A stretch of DNA of 5,632 bases. Origin: [Eubacterium] saphenum (GTDB lineage: Bacteria; Bacillota; Clostridia; Oscillospirales; Ruminococcaceae). The stretch lies in the NCBI GenBank assembly GCA_004555635.1, contig SFHN01000094.1, positions 1 to 5,632 on the forward strand, read 5' to 3'. Below, one piece after another: positions 1 through 5,344 of the stretch (its first letter is position 1; the number at the start of each line of letters is the position of its first letter). The notes below the pieces were generated by a model, which searched no databases, was not told the origin of the DNA, and saw only the letters and a program-made list of their open reading frames with translations. The position numbers and the translations under genes are program-made.

Positions 1-1
1 G

Positions 2-544
2 AAGGAGGATATATACGTCCTTGTAGTTTCAACGCAGAATGCGAGCGGGATTTACTACAAGACCGAGGACATTGAGCTTGCGCTTGAAAAATACTGCCCC
101 GACTTTGACGGAAACGGCTATGTCCACGTCGGCATTAACGTAATGGATTTGTCGATGGAAAACGGCTATAACGAGCTTACCGACGCGAACAGAACGAAGT
201 TTATGACGCAGCTGCTTACGGGAGAAAGTCAGGTTTATCTCACCGATATCGGAATACTCGACGAGATATATGAGGCGGCTAACGGCGAAGACATACAGTT
301 TTTCCGCGACTTTACCGATGAGTACCCCGAAGCGGTGTTCTATGAGGGCTGCGGGCTTCAGCTTAACACAACCGGCTGGAAGGACGAGGCGCGCTGGGAG
401 TCCTGCCCCGACATTGTAGGGCTTTATATCCGCGAGGAATACGAGGATATGACGGGAAAGATGATAGGCTCCGAGGAGCAGCGCGAGCGCGGGCTAATCC
501 TGCTCGACAACATCATCAACAATCGGATTGTAAACCCCGACTGA
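2..544 (+). CDS. 3' part of an unidentified, probably extracytoplasmic protein (5' end outside window)
   Basis: The frame is open from base 2 to a TGA at 542-544 and gives 180 visible residues; the start lies upstream of the window. The first in-frame ATG (codon 48, base 143) has no ribosome binding site and lies inside a continuous, well-formed protein, so it is not the true start. Visible features are a beta-strand-like IYVLVVST near residues 4-11, an amphipathic stretch around 20-31, and then CPDFDGNGYVHVGI (32-45). The D-x-D-G-N-G-x-V spacing resembles a calcium-binding or dockerin-type loop. After this comes an acidic region with GESQVYLTDIGILDEIYEAA (about residues 75-94). No membrane helix is seen in this part. 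I recall a similar layout (strand, helix, D-x-NGDGxV-x-V, then a secreted-looking domain) in uncharacterised single-pass membrane proteins of Clostridia, but I cannot name a family. The downstream neighbour is convergent, so this is the end of its transcription unit. Confidence 0.75.
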   Translation, partial: KEDIYVLVVSTQNASGIYYKTEDIELALEKYCPDFDGNGYVHVGINVMDLSMENGYNELTDANRTKFMTQLLTGESQVYLTDIGILDEIYEAANGEDIQFFRDFTDEYPEAVFYEGCGLQLNTTGWKDEARWESCPDIVGLYIREEYEDMTGKMIGSEEQRERGLILLDNIINNRIVNPD

Positions 545-562
545 CGGCGGCTTCAGTCGCCC

Positions 563-638
563 GTGGGCTTTATCCCGCTGCGCCCCGTTCTGATGTCGCA
601 GGGGACAGGCTCGGGCGAGGGCTTTATTCGGCGGCGCA
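563..638. repeat. Imperfect 22-base direct repeat in the convergent intergenic gap
   Basis: Two copies, 563-584 and 617-638, share 17 of 22 positions by eye, including the common core GGGCTTTAT. Each core is preceded by a short dyad (GCCC-GT-GGGC in the first, CTCG-GG-CGAG in the second). The dyads are too short and the T-runs too broken to call terminators with confidence. The gap between the two convergent stop codons (545-641) holds nothing else recognisable. Confidence 0.3.
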
Positions 639-641
639 TAG

Positions 642-1103
642 TCAGAGGTAGCGCTTGAGCGAGTCGCAGAAGCTCTGCTCGCGCGCCAAAAGCTCCTGCG
701 CGTCGGAGCGAATGCTCTGCTCGGCGGCAGCGGAGCGGTTTACTGCGTGCTGCATATCGATTATTCCCATCGTCGTGCCGCGCAGCATAAGCGCCGCAAT
801 CCCCGAGCTGCTGGAGTCCGACATAGTTTTCATCGCGATGCCCATTTTCGACATTGCTTTTGCATAAGGAGAATACTGCGGCGGCTTTACCCCGCGCGAG
901 TTAAGCTCGCTGCGCATTTTCCCTGCGACCTGCCTGTATCGGTCGCGCTGCGCGGAAATTTCGTTGTACAAATGCGCGTTTCTGCAATGCTTAAGCACGT
1001 CTGTTGACGCTTCGTAAGCCATTTCGGCGTTGCGGTAAACGCTGCGCAGAATTTCGGCGCTCTGTCGGTTCTTGAAGCTGTCGGAGTAGTTTTTGTTGCT
1101 CAT
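642..1103 (-). CDS. Small all-helical protein of an uncharacterised clostridial family (ferritin-like four-helix look)
   Basis: It encodes 153 residues, with ATG at 1103-1101 and stop at 644-642. Just upstream on the minus strand is AGTGAGGT, about 9 bases before the ATG, which supports this start. The sequence looks entirely helical: helix 1 about 14-39, helix 2 about 44-70, a short linker with a PPQYSPY turn (74-80), helix 3 about 82-95, and helix 4 about 111-149. The segment SDSSSSGIAALMLRGTTMGIID (95-116) matches a pattern I recall in short hypothetical proteins of many Clostridia (N-S-S-T-S-x-I-A-x-M-x-x-G-x-x-M-G-I-x-D). The layout resembles the DUF2383/PA2169 ferritin-like bundle, but no cluster of Glu/His metal ligands is visible. 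There is no signal peptide or membrane helix, so it is probably cytoplasmic. It is divergent from the membrane protein gene at 1177, with 73 bases between the start codons. Function unknown. Confidence 0.8.
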   Translation of the reverse strand: MSNKNYSDSFKNRQSAEILRSVYRNAEMAYEASTDVLKHCRNAHLYNEISAQRDRYRQVAGKMRSELNSRGVKPPQYSPYAKAMSKMGIAMKTMSDSSSSGIAALMLRGTTMGIIDMQHAVNRSAAAEQSIRSDAQELLAREQSFCDSLKRYL

Positions 1104-1176
1104 TGCAATGATACCTCACTTTCGGGGTTATTTTTTGCATAAAAAGTTAATTTATTCAGCGGGAAAGGGACTGCAA

Positions 1177-1758
1177 ATGAAACGTGCATCTTTTTGGAAA
1201 ATTACGCTTACGGGCATAGGCTATGTCGTTCTCGGAAATGTGATGTGCCTGTTTATGACAATGGCGGTCACAATGTTCGGGAGCAACTTTTTCACAAAAA
1301 CCGTCGCTATACTCTGTGGAAGCACTGTGTTCTTCTCGCTTATTTTTACCTGTGCGTGGAAGGACGGCGTAAGGGAGCGCAGCCTTGTGAAGCTCGGCAG
1401 GGTAGAAAGCGAGCAGAAACTGCGCTGGATTGCGCCCGGGCTTATTATGTTCGCAGTAAGCGCGGCGCCGACGGTTGTGCTGTTGCTTAACAAGCTGTTT
1501 TTCCCCGAGGAAGATACGTTCTTGCTGTACCGTTTTATAAGCGGCAGCGCGTTTCCGTTTGTCCTTACGTTTGTCCCGTCTGTCGTAACGGAAACCGACG
1601 CCTGGGTGCAGACAAACCTGCGGCAGATTGACAATATGTCGGTGCTTTTCCCCGCGCTTATGCTGGTTTTCTATGCGCTTGTTCCGGTTGCGGCGCAACT
1701 CGGCTACTGGTGCGGCTTTAACGACAAGCTCAGCAAGGACAAGATTATGTACAAGTGA
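1177..1758 (+). CDS. Multi-pass integral membrane protein of unknown function
   Basis: It encodes 193 residues if it starts at ATG 1177, which has AAAGGGA (1164-1170) six bases upstream. The frame stays open further upstream, but those codons would overlap the start of the divergent gene and lack a ribosome binding site. The protein begins MKRASFWK, a positively charged cytoplasmic-looking end. Hydrophobic stretches lie at about residues 10-33, 42-61, 85-107, 116-135 and 153-175, suggesting four or five membrane helices. The loop between helices 2 and 3 (62-84) is rich in Arg and Lys and is probably cytoplasmic, and the C-terminus (GFNDKLSKDKIMYK) is charged. The helix 4-5 loop has VTETDAWVQTNLRQ. 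No transporter, protease or enzyme motif was recognised. No strong promoter was found in the 73-base divergent gap. A GC-rich hairpin follows at 1814-1842. Confidence 0.8.
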   Translation: MKRASFWKITLTGIGYVVLGNVMCLFMTMAVTMFGSNFFTKTVAILCGSTVFFSLIFTCAWKDGVRERSLVKLGRVESEQKLRWIAPGLIMFAVSAAPTVVLLLNKLFFPEEDTFLLYRFISGSAFPFVLTFVPSVVTETDAWVQTNLRQIDNMSVLFPALMLVFYALVPVAAQLGYWCGFNDKLSKDKIMYK

Positions 1759-1813
1759 AACGCAGAGGGATTATCCGCCCGCTTGCCTCATAGCCTTAAA
1801 AATACGTTTTGCC

Positions 1814-1852
1814 CCGCCCTGTGAGTCTTTTTCGCGGGGCGGACGCTGTTTT
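1814..1852 (+). terminator. Possible intrinsic terminator after the membrane protein gene
   Basis: An 11-base-pair stem with two G-U pairs forms between 1814-1824 (CCGCCCTGTGA) and 1832-1842 (TCGCGGGGCGG), with a seven-base loop. The T-run that follows is poor: only four T at 1849-1852 after a six-base gap. It could end the upstream transcript inefficiently or act as an mRNA-stabilising hairpin. Confidence 0.45.
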
Positions 1853-1860
1853 GTCGACAA
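1851..1860. promoter_or_regulatory. Perfect 10-base palindrome upstream of the XRE promoter
   Basis: TTGTCGACAA is a perfect palindrome lying 27 bases upstream of the -35 box at 1888. A second, wider inverted repeat with the same TTGT/ACAA ends (TTTGT at 1879-1883, ACAAA at 1891-1895, seven-base spacer) overlaps that -35 box. XRE-type repressors bind short dyads and often control their own gene, so these are candidate operators. This is inference from position and symmetry only. Confidence 0.3.
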
Positions 1861-1887
1861 TGTCCTGCCGTGTCGCTGTTTGTGGGG

Positions 1888-1916
1888 TGGACAAAGAACG
1901 CGTTTTCTGCTATGAT
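1888..1916 (+). promoter_or_regulatory. Sigma-A-type promoter for the XRE regulator gene
   Basis: The -35 box is TGGACA (1888-1893) and the -10 box TATGAT (1911-1916), separated by 17 bases; each matches consensus at five of six positions. TGC directly before the -10 makes it an extended -10. Transcription should begin near 1923, giving a leader of about 22 bases that contains the GGAAGGTG ribosome binding site. This excludes the upstream in-frame ATG codons as starts of the XRE gene. Confidence 0.75.
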
Positions 1917-1944
1917 AAAGGCAAAGGAAAGGAAGGTGTCATAT

Positions 1945-2445
1945 ATGGATATGATTAAGACGGGAAAGTTTATTGCACAGCTCCGGCGCGAAAAGGGGCT
2001 GACGCAGCAGGCGCTTGCAGAGCGGCTTTATGTAACAGCAAAGACGGTTTCGCGCTGGGAAAACGGCAACTATATGCCGCCGATAGACGCGCTTCCCGCG
2101 CTGTCGGAGATACTGGGCGCAACGATTGCGGAGATAATCGCGGGCGAGCGGCTGGCCGAGGAAAACAGCGAGCAGGCAGAGCAGGCTGCGCTTAACGAAG
2201 CCGAGAGCCGCTTTTCCCTCGAGGAGAAAAAGGCGTACTACAAGAAAAAGTGGCTGCGCGAGCGGGGTATATTTCCGCTGATAATTATGGTTGGAATAGC
2301 TATATTAATGGTGGCAGCAGCATTAAACGACATTTGGTGGGCGTTTTTGATAGAAGCAGTCGCTTTGGGAGTTGATCTCGGGCTGTTCAGAAATGCGATG
2401 ATGGCATATATCGAAAAAAATGCATTCGACGGCAAAGGACAATAA
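1945..2445 (+). CDS. Membrane-anchored XRE-family transcriptional regulator
   Basis: It encodes 166 residues from ATG 1945, preceded by GGAAGGTG (1931-1938) at six bases. Upstream in-frame ATGs fall within or before the promoter. Residues 7-66 form a classic HTH_3/Cro-C1 domain: GKFIAQLRREKGLTQQALAERL, then TAKTVSRWENGNYMPPIDALPALSEIL, where KTVSRWENG is the recognition helix region. A Glu-rich linker follows (70-96, probably coiled), then a basic segment (KKAYYKKKWLRER, 95-107) and two hydrophobic helices at about 109-127 and 130-148. Such regulators place the DNA-binding head in the cytoplasm at the membrane. In this family they typically repress their own or a nearby gene, and the signal here is unknown. 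The basic stretch before helix 1 fits a cytoplasmic N-terminus. The last 55 codons use more ATA, TTA, GCA and GGA than the first part. Confidence 0.9.
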   Translation: MDMIKTGKFIAQLRREKGLTQQALAERLYVTAKTVSRWENGNYMPPIDALPALSEILGATIAEIIAGERLAEENSEQAEQAALNEAESRFSLEEKKAYYKKKWLRERGIFPLIIMVGIAILMVAAALNDIWWAFLIEAVALGVDLGLFRNAMMAYIEKNAFDGKGQ

Positions 2446-2502
2446 AACAGCCCGTCAAATGGAAAATTTACTCAAAACATCAAGACTTTTTCCGTTCGGT
2501 TG

Positions 2503-2511
2503 TGCTATAAT
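2503..2511 (+). promoter_or_regulatory. Extended -10 promoter for the AraC-GGDEF gene
   Basis: TGC plus TATAAT (2506-2511) gives a perfect -10 with the TGn extension. The -35 region is poor (AAGACT at 2482-2487, 18-base spacing), so activity would rest on the extended -10 or on an activator. Predicted start of transcription is near 2518, with a leader of about 44 bases. No terminator is visible between the XRE gene and this promoter, so read-through from upstream is also possible. Confidence 0.65.
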
Positions 2512-2561
2512 GTTATCAAAGGAAAACAGCGCGCAGATTTTCCGACGGAGGGAGCGGTGAT

Positions 2562-3386
2562 ATGAGAAATTTCTGTATCTTTGCAGACGCGGTGAACTAT
2601 ATAGAGGATAACCTCTGCTCGCCTGTCACGCAGGAGGAGATTGCGGCGGCTTGCTGCTGCTCGCTTTCGGCTCTGCAAAAGGTGTGGAGATACTGCTCGC
2701 ACTCGAGCCTGAAGGAGTATATCTCAAAGCGCCGCCTGACGTGCAGCGCGGAGGATATTCTCCGCGGCGGCTCTACCATCACGGAAATCGCGATGAAATA
2801 CGGCTACAACTCGCCCGAGGTTTTTACGCGGGCGTTCAAGAAGCTGTGGGGCGTTTCTCCCTCCGTTTTCGCAAGAGAATGGCATTCGTCGGGAATATAC
2901 CCACGCATTATCCCCGACGAGGACAGACTTGAAGGAGGAATTTATATGGGAAGACGAGTAGATGTTTCCGAGCTTTACGAACAGCTTAAGGCTAATCCCG
3001 ACAGCTATGTGCTGTGCTGCGACGTTGTGGGGCTTATGCCCGTGAACGATAACTTCGGCAGTGAGGCCGGCGACAGCGTTATCCGCGAGGCGTTCAGAAG
3101 AATTGACGCGGCAGCGGGCGACAGTATGACCGCATTCCGTATCGGCGGCGACGAGTTCGCGCTGGTAACGGGAATGTCCGATGTCGAGCAGGTGAGAGCC
3201 GTCGGCGAGGGTATTCTTTCGCACAACGGCGAAACCATAGAGAGCGGCGGCAATGTAATCCCCGTCAGCATTCGCATAGGCGCGATACGGCTTGCTTCCG
3301 AGCATTTGCGTTACAGCGACCTTTTCGTAAGGCTTCAGAACGCAATACGCGACACAAACCGTGCTGACGAGGTTATGTTCCTGTAA
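2562..3386 (+). CDS. AraC-type DNA-binding domain fused to a GGDEF domain
   Basis: It encodes 274 residues. ATG 2562 is preceded by GGAGGGAG (2547-2554). Residues 5-106 are an AraC/XylS double helix-turn-helix: VNYIEDNLCSPVTQEEIAAA opens the first unit, and ITEIAMKYGYNSPEVFTRAFKKLWGVSPSVF (73-103) is the hallmark second unit. Residues 107-128 are a linker. Residues 129-274 are a GGDEF domain: D154 in VLCCDVVGL, N162-D163, AGD at 169-171 and RIGGDEFALV with GGDEF at 195-199. The metal-ligand positions known from PleD (first Asp, the GD Asp, the GGDEF Glu) seem kept. The usual FK (here LM), the GH His (S167) and the C-terminal AK-x-x-GR lysine are not evident, and there is no RxxD inhibitory site upstream of GGDEF. 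It may make or only sense a nucleotide; catalysis is uncertain. There is no sugar-binding or receiver domain. It is monocistronic between its own promoter and a strong terminator. I recall similar fusions in gut Clostridia. Confidence 0.9.
   Translation: MRNFCIFADAVNYIEDNLCSPVTQEEIAAACCCSLSALQKVWRYCSHSSLKEYISKRRLTCSAEDILRGGSTITEIAMKYGYNSPEVFTRAFKKLWGVSPSVFAREWHSSGIYPRIIPDEDRLEGGIYMGRRVDVSELYEQLKANPDSYVLCCDVVGLMPVNDNFGSEAGDSVIREAFRRIDAAAGDSMTAFRIGGDEFALVTGMSDVEQVRAVGEGILSHNGETIESGGNVIPVSIRIGAIRLASEHLRYSDLFVRLQNAIRDTNRADEVMFL
2932..2948 (+). promoter_or_regulatory. Strong internal ribosome binding site and in-frame ATG at the AraC/GGDEF domain boundary
   Basis: AAGGAGG (2932-2938) sits seven bases before an in-frame ATG (2946-2948, codon 129) inside the AraC-GGDEF gene. 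It is stronger than the site at the annotated start. Initiation here would make a free GGDEF protein of 146 residues. The bases also encode L-E-G-G-I-Y, so the site may be only a by-product of the protein sequence. Confidence 0.5.
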
Positions 3387-3397
3387 AATAATTACAG

Positions 3398-3436
3398 CGC
3401 GCTGCGCGGCTTTTGCCAAACGCAGCGCGTTTTTTT
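3398..3436 (+). terminator. Strong intrinsic terminator of the AraC-GGDEF gene
   Basis: A perfect nine-base-pair stem forms between CGCGCTGCG (3398-3406) and CGCAGCGCG (3421-3429), and the loop itself holds a small GGC-TTTT-GCC hairpin. Seven T follow at 3430-3436. It starts 11 bases after the TAA stop codon. It isolates the regulator from the ylxM-ffh unit downstream. Confidence 0.93.
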
Positions 3437-3449
3437 GCCGGTTTTTGCA

Positions 3450-3462
3450 TTTGTGTCACAAA
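3450..3462. promoter_or_regulatory. Perfect inverted repeat upstream of the ylxM-ffh promoter
   Basis: TTTGTG-T-CACAAA is a perfect six-base dyad around one central T, located 25 bases upstream of the -35 box. It could be an operator. Alternatively it is the tip of a longer imperfect hairpin from GCCG (3437-3440) to CGGC (3467-3470), followed by a T-rich TTTCTTT, which would act as a second terminator in tandem. Confidence 0.35.
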
Positions 3463-3487
3463 AAAACGGCTTTCTTTGGAATACCCC

Positions 3488-3516
3488 TTGACAAATCGGG
3501 ACAGACGTGTTATAAT
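3488..3516 (+). promoter_or_regulatory. Perfect consensus sigma-A promoter for ylxM-ffh
   Basis: TTGACA (3488-3493) and TATAAT (3511-3516) are separated by exactly 17 bases, with TGT before the -10 as an extended -10. Transcription should start near 3523, giving a leader of about 45 bases. Both hexamers match consensus fully, which predicts a strong constitutive promoter. Confidence 0.93.
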
Positions 3517-3567
3517 AATTCTTGCTGTAAAGAGTTTTTTCTTTACACACGGAGAAAAGGCGGTATT

Positions 3568-3921
3568 ATGCGGGATAGCTTTAGTTATGTGCTGCTGCTG
3601 GATATTTACGGCGAGCTTTTGTCAAAGGGTCAGCGAGAGGTGCTGGATATGCGGTACAATTCCGATATGTCCCTCTCGGAGATTGCTCAGGAGCTTGGCG
3701 GGGTTACGAGGCAGAGCGTTTCCTGCTCGATGAAAAACGGCGAGCAGCGGCTGGAGGAGCTTGAAGCGCTTCTCGGCTTTGCGGCAAGGCTTAGAAAGAT
3801 TTCGGGCGAGCTTGACAGAGCGGAGGATATTCTCGCACAGCTTTCGCACAAGGCGGGCGGCTGCGGCGAGCAGATAAGCGTGCTTGGCGATTTGCTGAAA
3901 CATATACGGTCGGAGCTTTAA
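3568..3921 (+). CDS. ylxM: YlxM/p13-like helix-turn-helix protein linked to the signal recognition particle
   Basis: It encodes 117 residues. ATG 3568 follows AAGGCGGT (3557-3564) closely, and the frame upstream of it contains the promoter, so longer starts are excluded. Residues 7-70 fit the YlxM (UPF0122) family: YVLLLDIYGELLSKGQREVLDMRY, then DMSLSEIAQELGGVTRQSVS, a sigma-70 region 4-like helix-turn-helix, then KNGEQRLEELEALLGF. The usual G-x-SRQGV is GGVTRQSV here. The C-terminal third (72-117) is helical and may be a coiled coil; it is only loosely like other members. In streptococci YlxM was reported to interact with the signal recognition particle and affect Ffh activity. The family is nearly always next to ffh, as here: 16 bases separate the stop from the ffh ATG, in the same operon. 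Confidence 0.92.
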   Translation: MRDSFSYVLLLDIYGELLSKGQREVLDMRYNSDMSLSEIAQELGGVTRQSVSCSMKNGEQRLEELEALLGFAARLRKISGELDRAEDILAQLSHKAGGCGEQISVLGDLLKHIRSEL

Positions 3922-3937
3922 TGAAAGGAGCTTGCAT

Positions 3938-5299
3938 ATGGCTTTTGAGGGACTTTCCGCAAAACTGAATAACGTGTTCACAAAGCTCAAGGGTCACGGC
4001 AAGCTTAACGAAAAGGACATCAAGGAGGCTATGCGCGAGGTGCGTATGGCGCTGCTGGACGCCGACGTTAACTACAAGGTCGCAAAGGAATTTGTGAACA
4101 GGGTCAGCGAAAAGGCGGTCGGCGCGGAGGTTATGGAAAGCCTCACGCCCGCGCAGCAGGTTATTGATATAGTACACCGTGAGCTTATCGCGCTTATGGG
4201 AAACACCACCGCAAAGCTGGATTTTCCGTCAAAGCCGCCCTGCGTTATTATGATGTGCGGACTTCAGGGTGCGGGCAAAACCACGCACTGCGCGAAGCTT
4301 GCAAAGCACCTTATTTCGCAGAACAGGCGTCCGCTGCTGGTTGCCTGCGACGTATACAGACCCGCTGCGATAGAGCAGCTTAAGATTGTCGGCGAAAAGG
4401 CGGGCGCGCACGTTTTCGAGATGGGACAGGGCGACCCCGTGAAGATTGCAAAAGAGGGCATAAAGCACGCTAAGGACAACGGCTTCGATGTTGTCCTGCT
4501 GGATACTGCGGGACGTCTGCACATTGACGAAACGCTGATGGCGGAGCTTGAAAACATAAAGCGCGAAACAAGCCCCAATGAGATTCTTCTCGTTATCGAC
4601 TCTATGCTCGGTCAGGACGCGGTTAACGTTGCGGAAACGTTCAACAACGCGCTTGACATAACGGGCGTTATTCTCACGAAGCTTGACGGCGACACGCGCG
4701 GAGGCGCGGCGCTGACTGTCCTTGCAATCACGGGAAAGCCGATTAAGTTTGCGGGTATCGGCGAGAAGATAGACGACATCGAGCCGTTTTACCCCGACAG
4801 AATGGCGAGCAGAATCCTCGGAATGGGCGACGTGCTGACGCTTATCGACAAGGCAAAGACTGCGATTGACGAAAAGGCGGCTCAGAAGGCGATGCAGAAG
4901 CTTCAGGACAACAAGTTTGACCTGAACGACCTGTATGCGCAGTTTGAGCAGATAGAGAAGATGGGCAGCATTCACTCCATCATCAATATGCTCCCGGGCG
5001 TTGCAGGGAAGGTCAAGGAAGAGGACATCGACGAGCGGAAGATGCCGCGGACAAAGGCTATCATCTCGTCAATGACCCCGAAGGAGCGCGAGAAGCCCTC
5101 GATTATCGATGCGAAGCGCAAGCGCCGTATTGCGGCGGGCAGCGGAACGCGCGTTGAGGACGTAAACCAGCTTCTGCGGCAGTTTGAGCAGATGCAGAAG
5201 ATGATGAAGCAGATGGGGCTGTCCGGCAAGGGCGGCAAGAAAAAGCGCCTGCCGAAGTTCCCGATGAATATGGGCGGAATGGGCGGCTTCCCGATGTAA
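3938..5299 (+). CDS. ffh: Signal recognition particle protein Ffh (SRP54 GTPase)
   Basis: It encodes 453 residues. ATG 3938 lies seven bases after AAAGGAG (3924-3930); an in-frame TTG two codons earlier is less likely. Ffh binds the 4.5S/6S SRP RNA and the signal sequences of nascent membrane and secreted proteins, and hands the ribosome to the receptor FtsY. The N domain (1-85) carries the conserved ALLDADVNYKV (38-48). The G domain shows all GTPase motifs: GLQGAGKTT (108-116), DVYRPAAIEQL (138-148), DTAGR (189-193), TKLDGDTRGG (247-256) and GIGEK (273-277). The Met-rich M domain starts near 297. Its RNA-binding part is RKRRIAAGSGTRVEDVNQLL (394-413), followed by a methionine-rich tail with repeated MGG near the end. 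Length and motifs are complete, so the gene is intact. It is translated from the ylxM transcript. No convincing terminator follows. Confidence 0.98.
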   Translation: MAFEGLSAKLNNVFTKLKGHGKLNEKDIKEAMREVRMALLDADVNYKVAKEFVNRVSEKAVGAEVMESLTPAQQVIDIVHRELIALMGNTTAKLDFPSKPPCVIMMCGLQGAGKTTHCAKLAKHLISQNRRPLLVACDVYRPAAIEQLKIVGEKAGAHVFEMGQGDPVKIAKEGIKHAKDNGFDVVLLDTAGRLHIDETLMAELENIKRETSPNEILLVIDSMLGQDAVNVAETFNNALDITGVILTKLDGDTRGGAALTVLAITGKPIKFAGIGEKIDDIEPFYPDRMASRILGMGDVLTLIDKAKTAIDEKAAQKAMQKLQDNKFDLNDLYAQFEQIEKMGSIHSIINMLPGVAGKVKEEDIDERKMPRTKAIISSMTPKEREKPSIIDAKRKRRIAAGSGTRVEDVNQLLRQFEQMQKMMKQMGLSGKGGKKKRLPKFPMNMGGMGGFPM

Positions 5300-5344
5300 T
5301 CTGACGGCGCAAAAAACGCTTTTGTTGAATTGTAATAATGGTTA

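Noticed and set aside
1104..1176. Divergent promoters between the 642-1103 and 1177-1758 genes
   Set aside because: The region is AT-rich and must hold promoters if both genes are expressed from here, but no hexamer pair at proper spacing was better than three or four matches per box on either strand.
1156..1698. Long minus-strand reading frame opposite the membrane protein
   Set aside because: It is rich in Arg, Lys and His with no recognisable domain and no good ribosome binding site, and it is the complement of a clear multi-helix membrane protein.
1870..1944. Longer start for the XRE regulator, 25 codons upstream
   Set aside because: The promoter -10 box (1911-1916) lies within this stretch, so the transcript begins after the upstream ATG; the ATG at 1945 has a good ribosome binding site and gives the usual family N-terminus.
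2724..3419. 231-codon minus-strand frame opposite the AraC-GGDEF gene
   Set aside because: It runs through the terminator region and opposes a gene with unmistakable AraC and GGDEF motifs; the product resembles no family I recognise.
3361..3567. N-terminal extension of YlxM
   Set aside because: The extension spans the upstream terminator and the consensus promoter, so it cannot be part of the main transcript; the family begins at ATG 3568.
4229..4975. 248-codon minus-strand frame opposite ffh
   Set aside because: It is a shadow of the conserved ffh coding sequence caused by the GC-biased third positions.
5300..5344. Terminator after ffh (GGCG-CAAAAAA-CGCTTTT)
   Set aside because: The stem is only three or four base pairs with one G-T pair, too weak to call.
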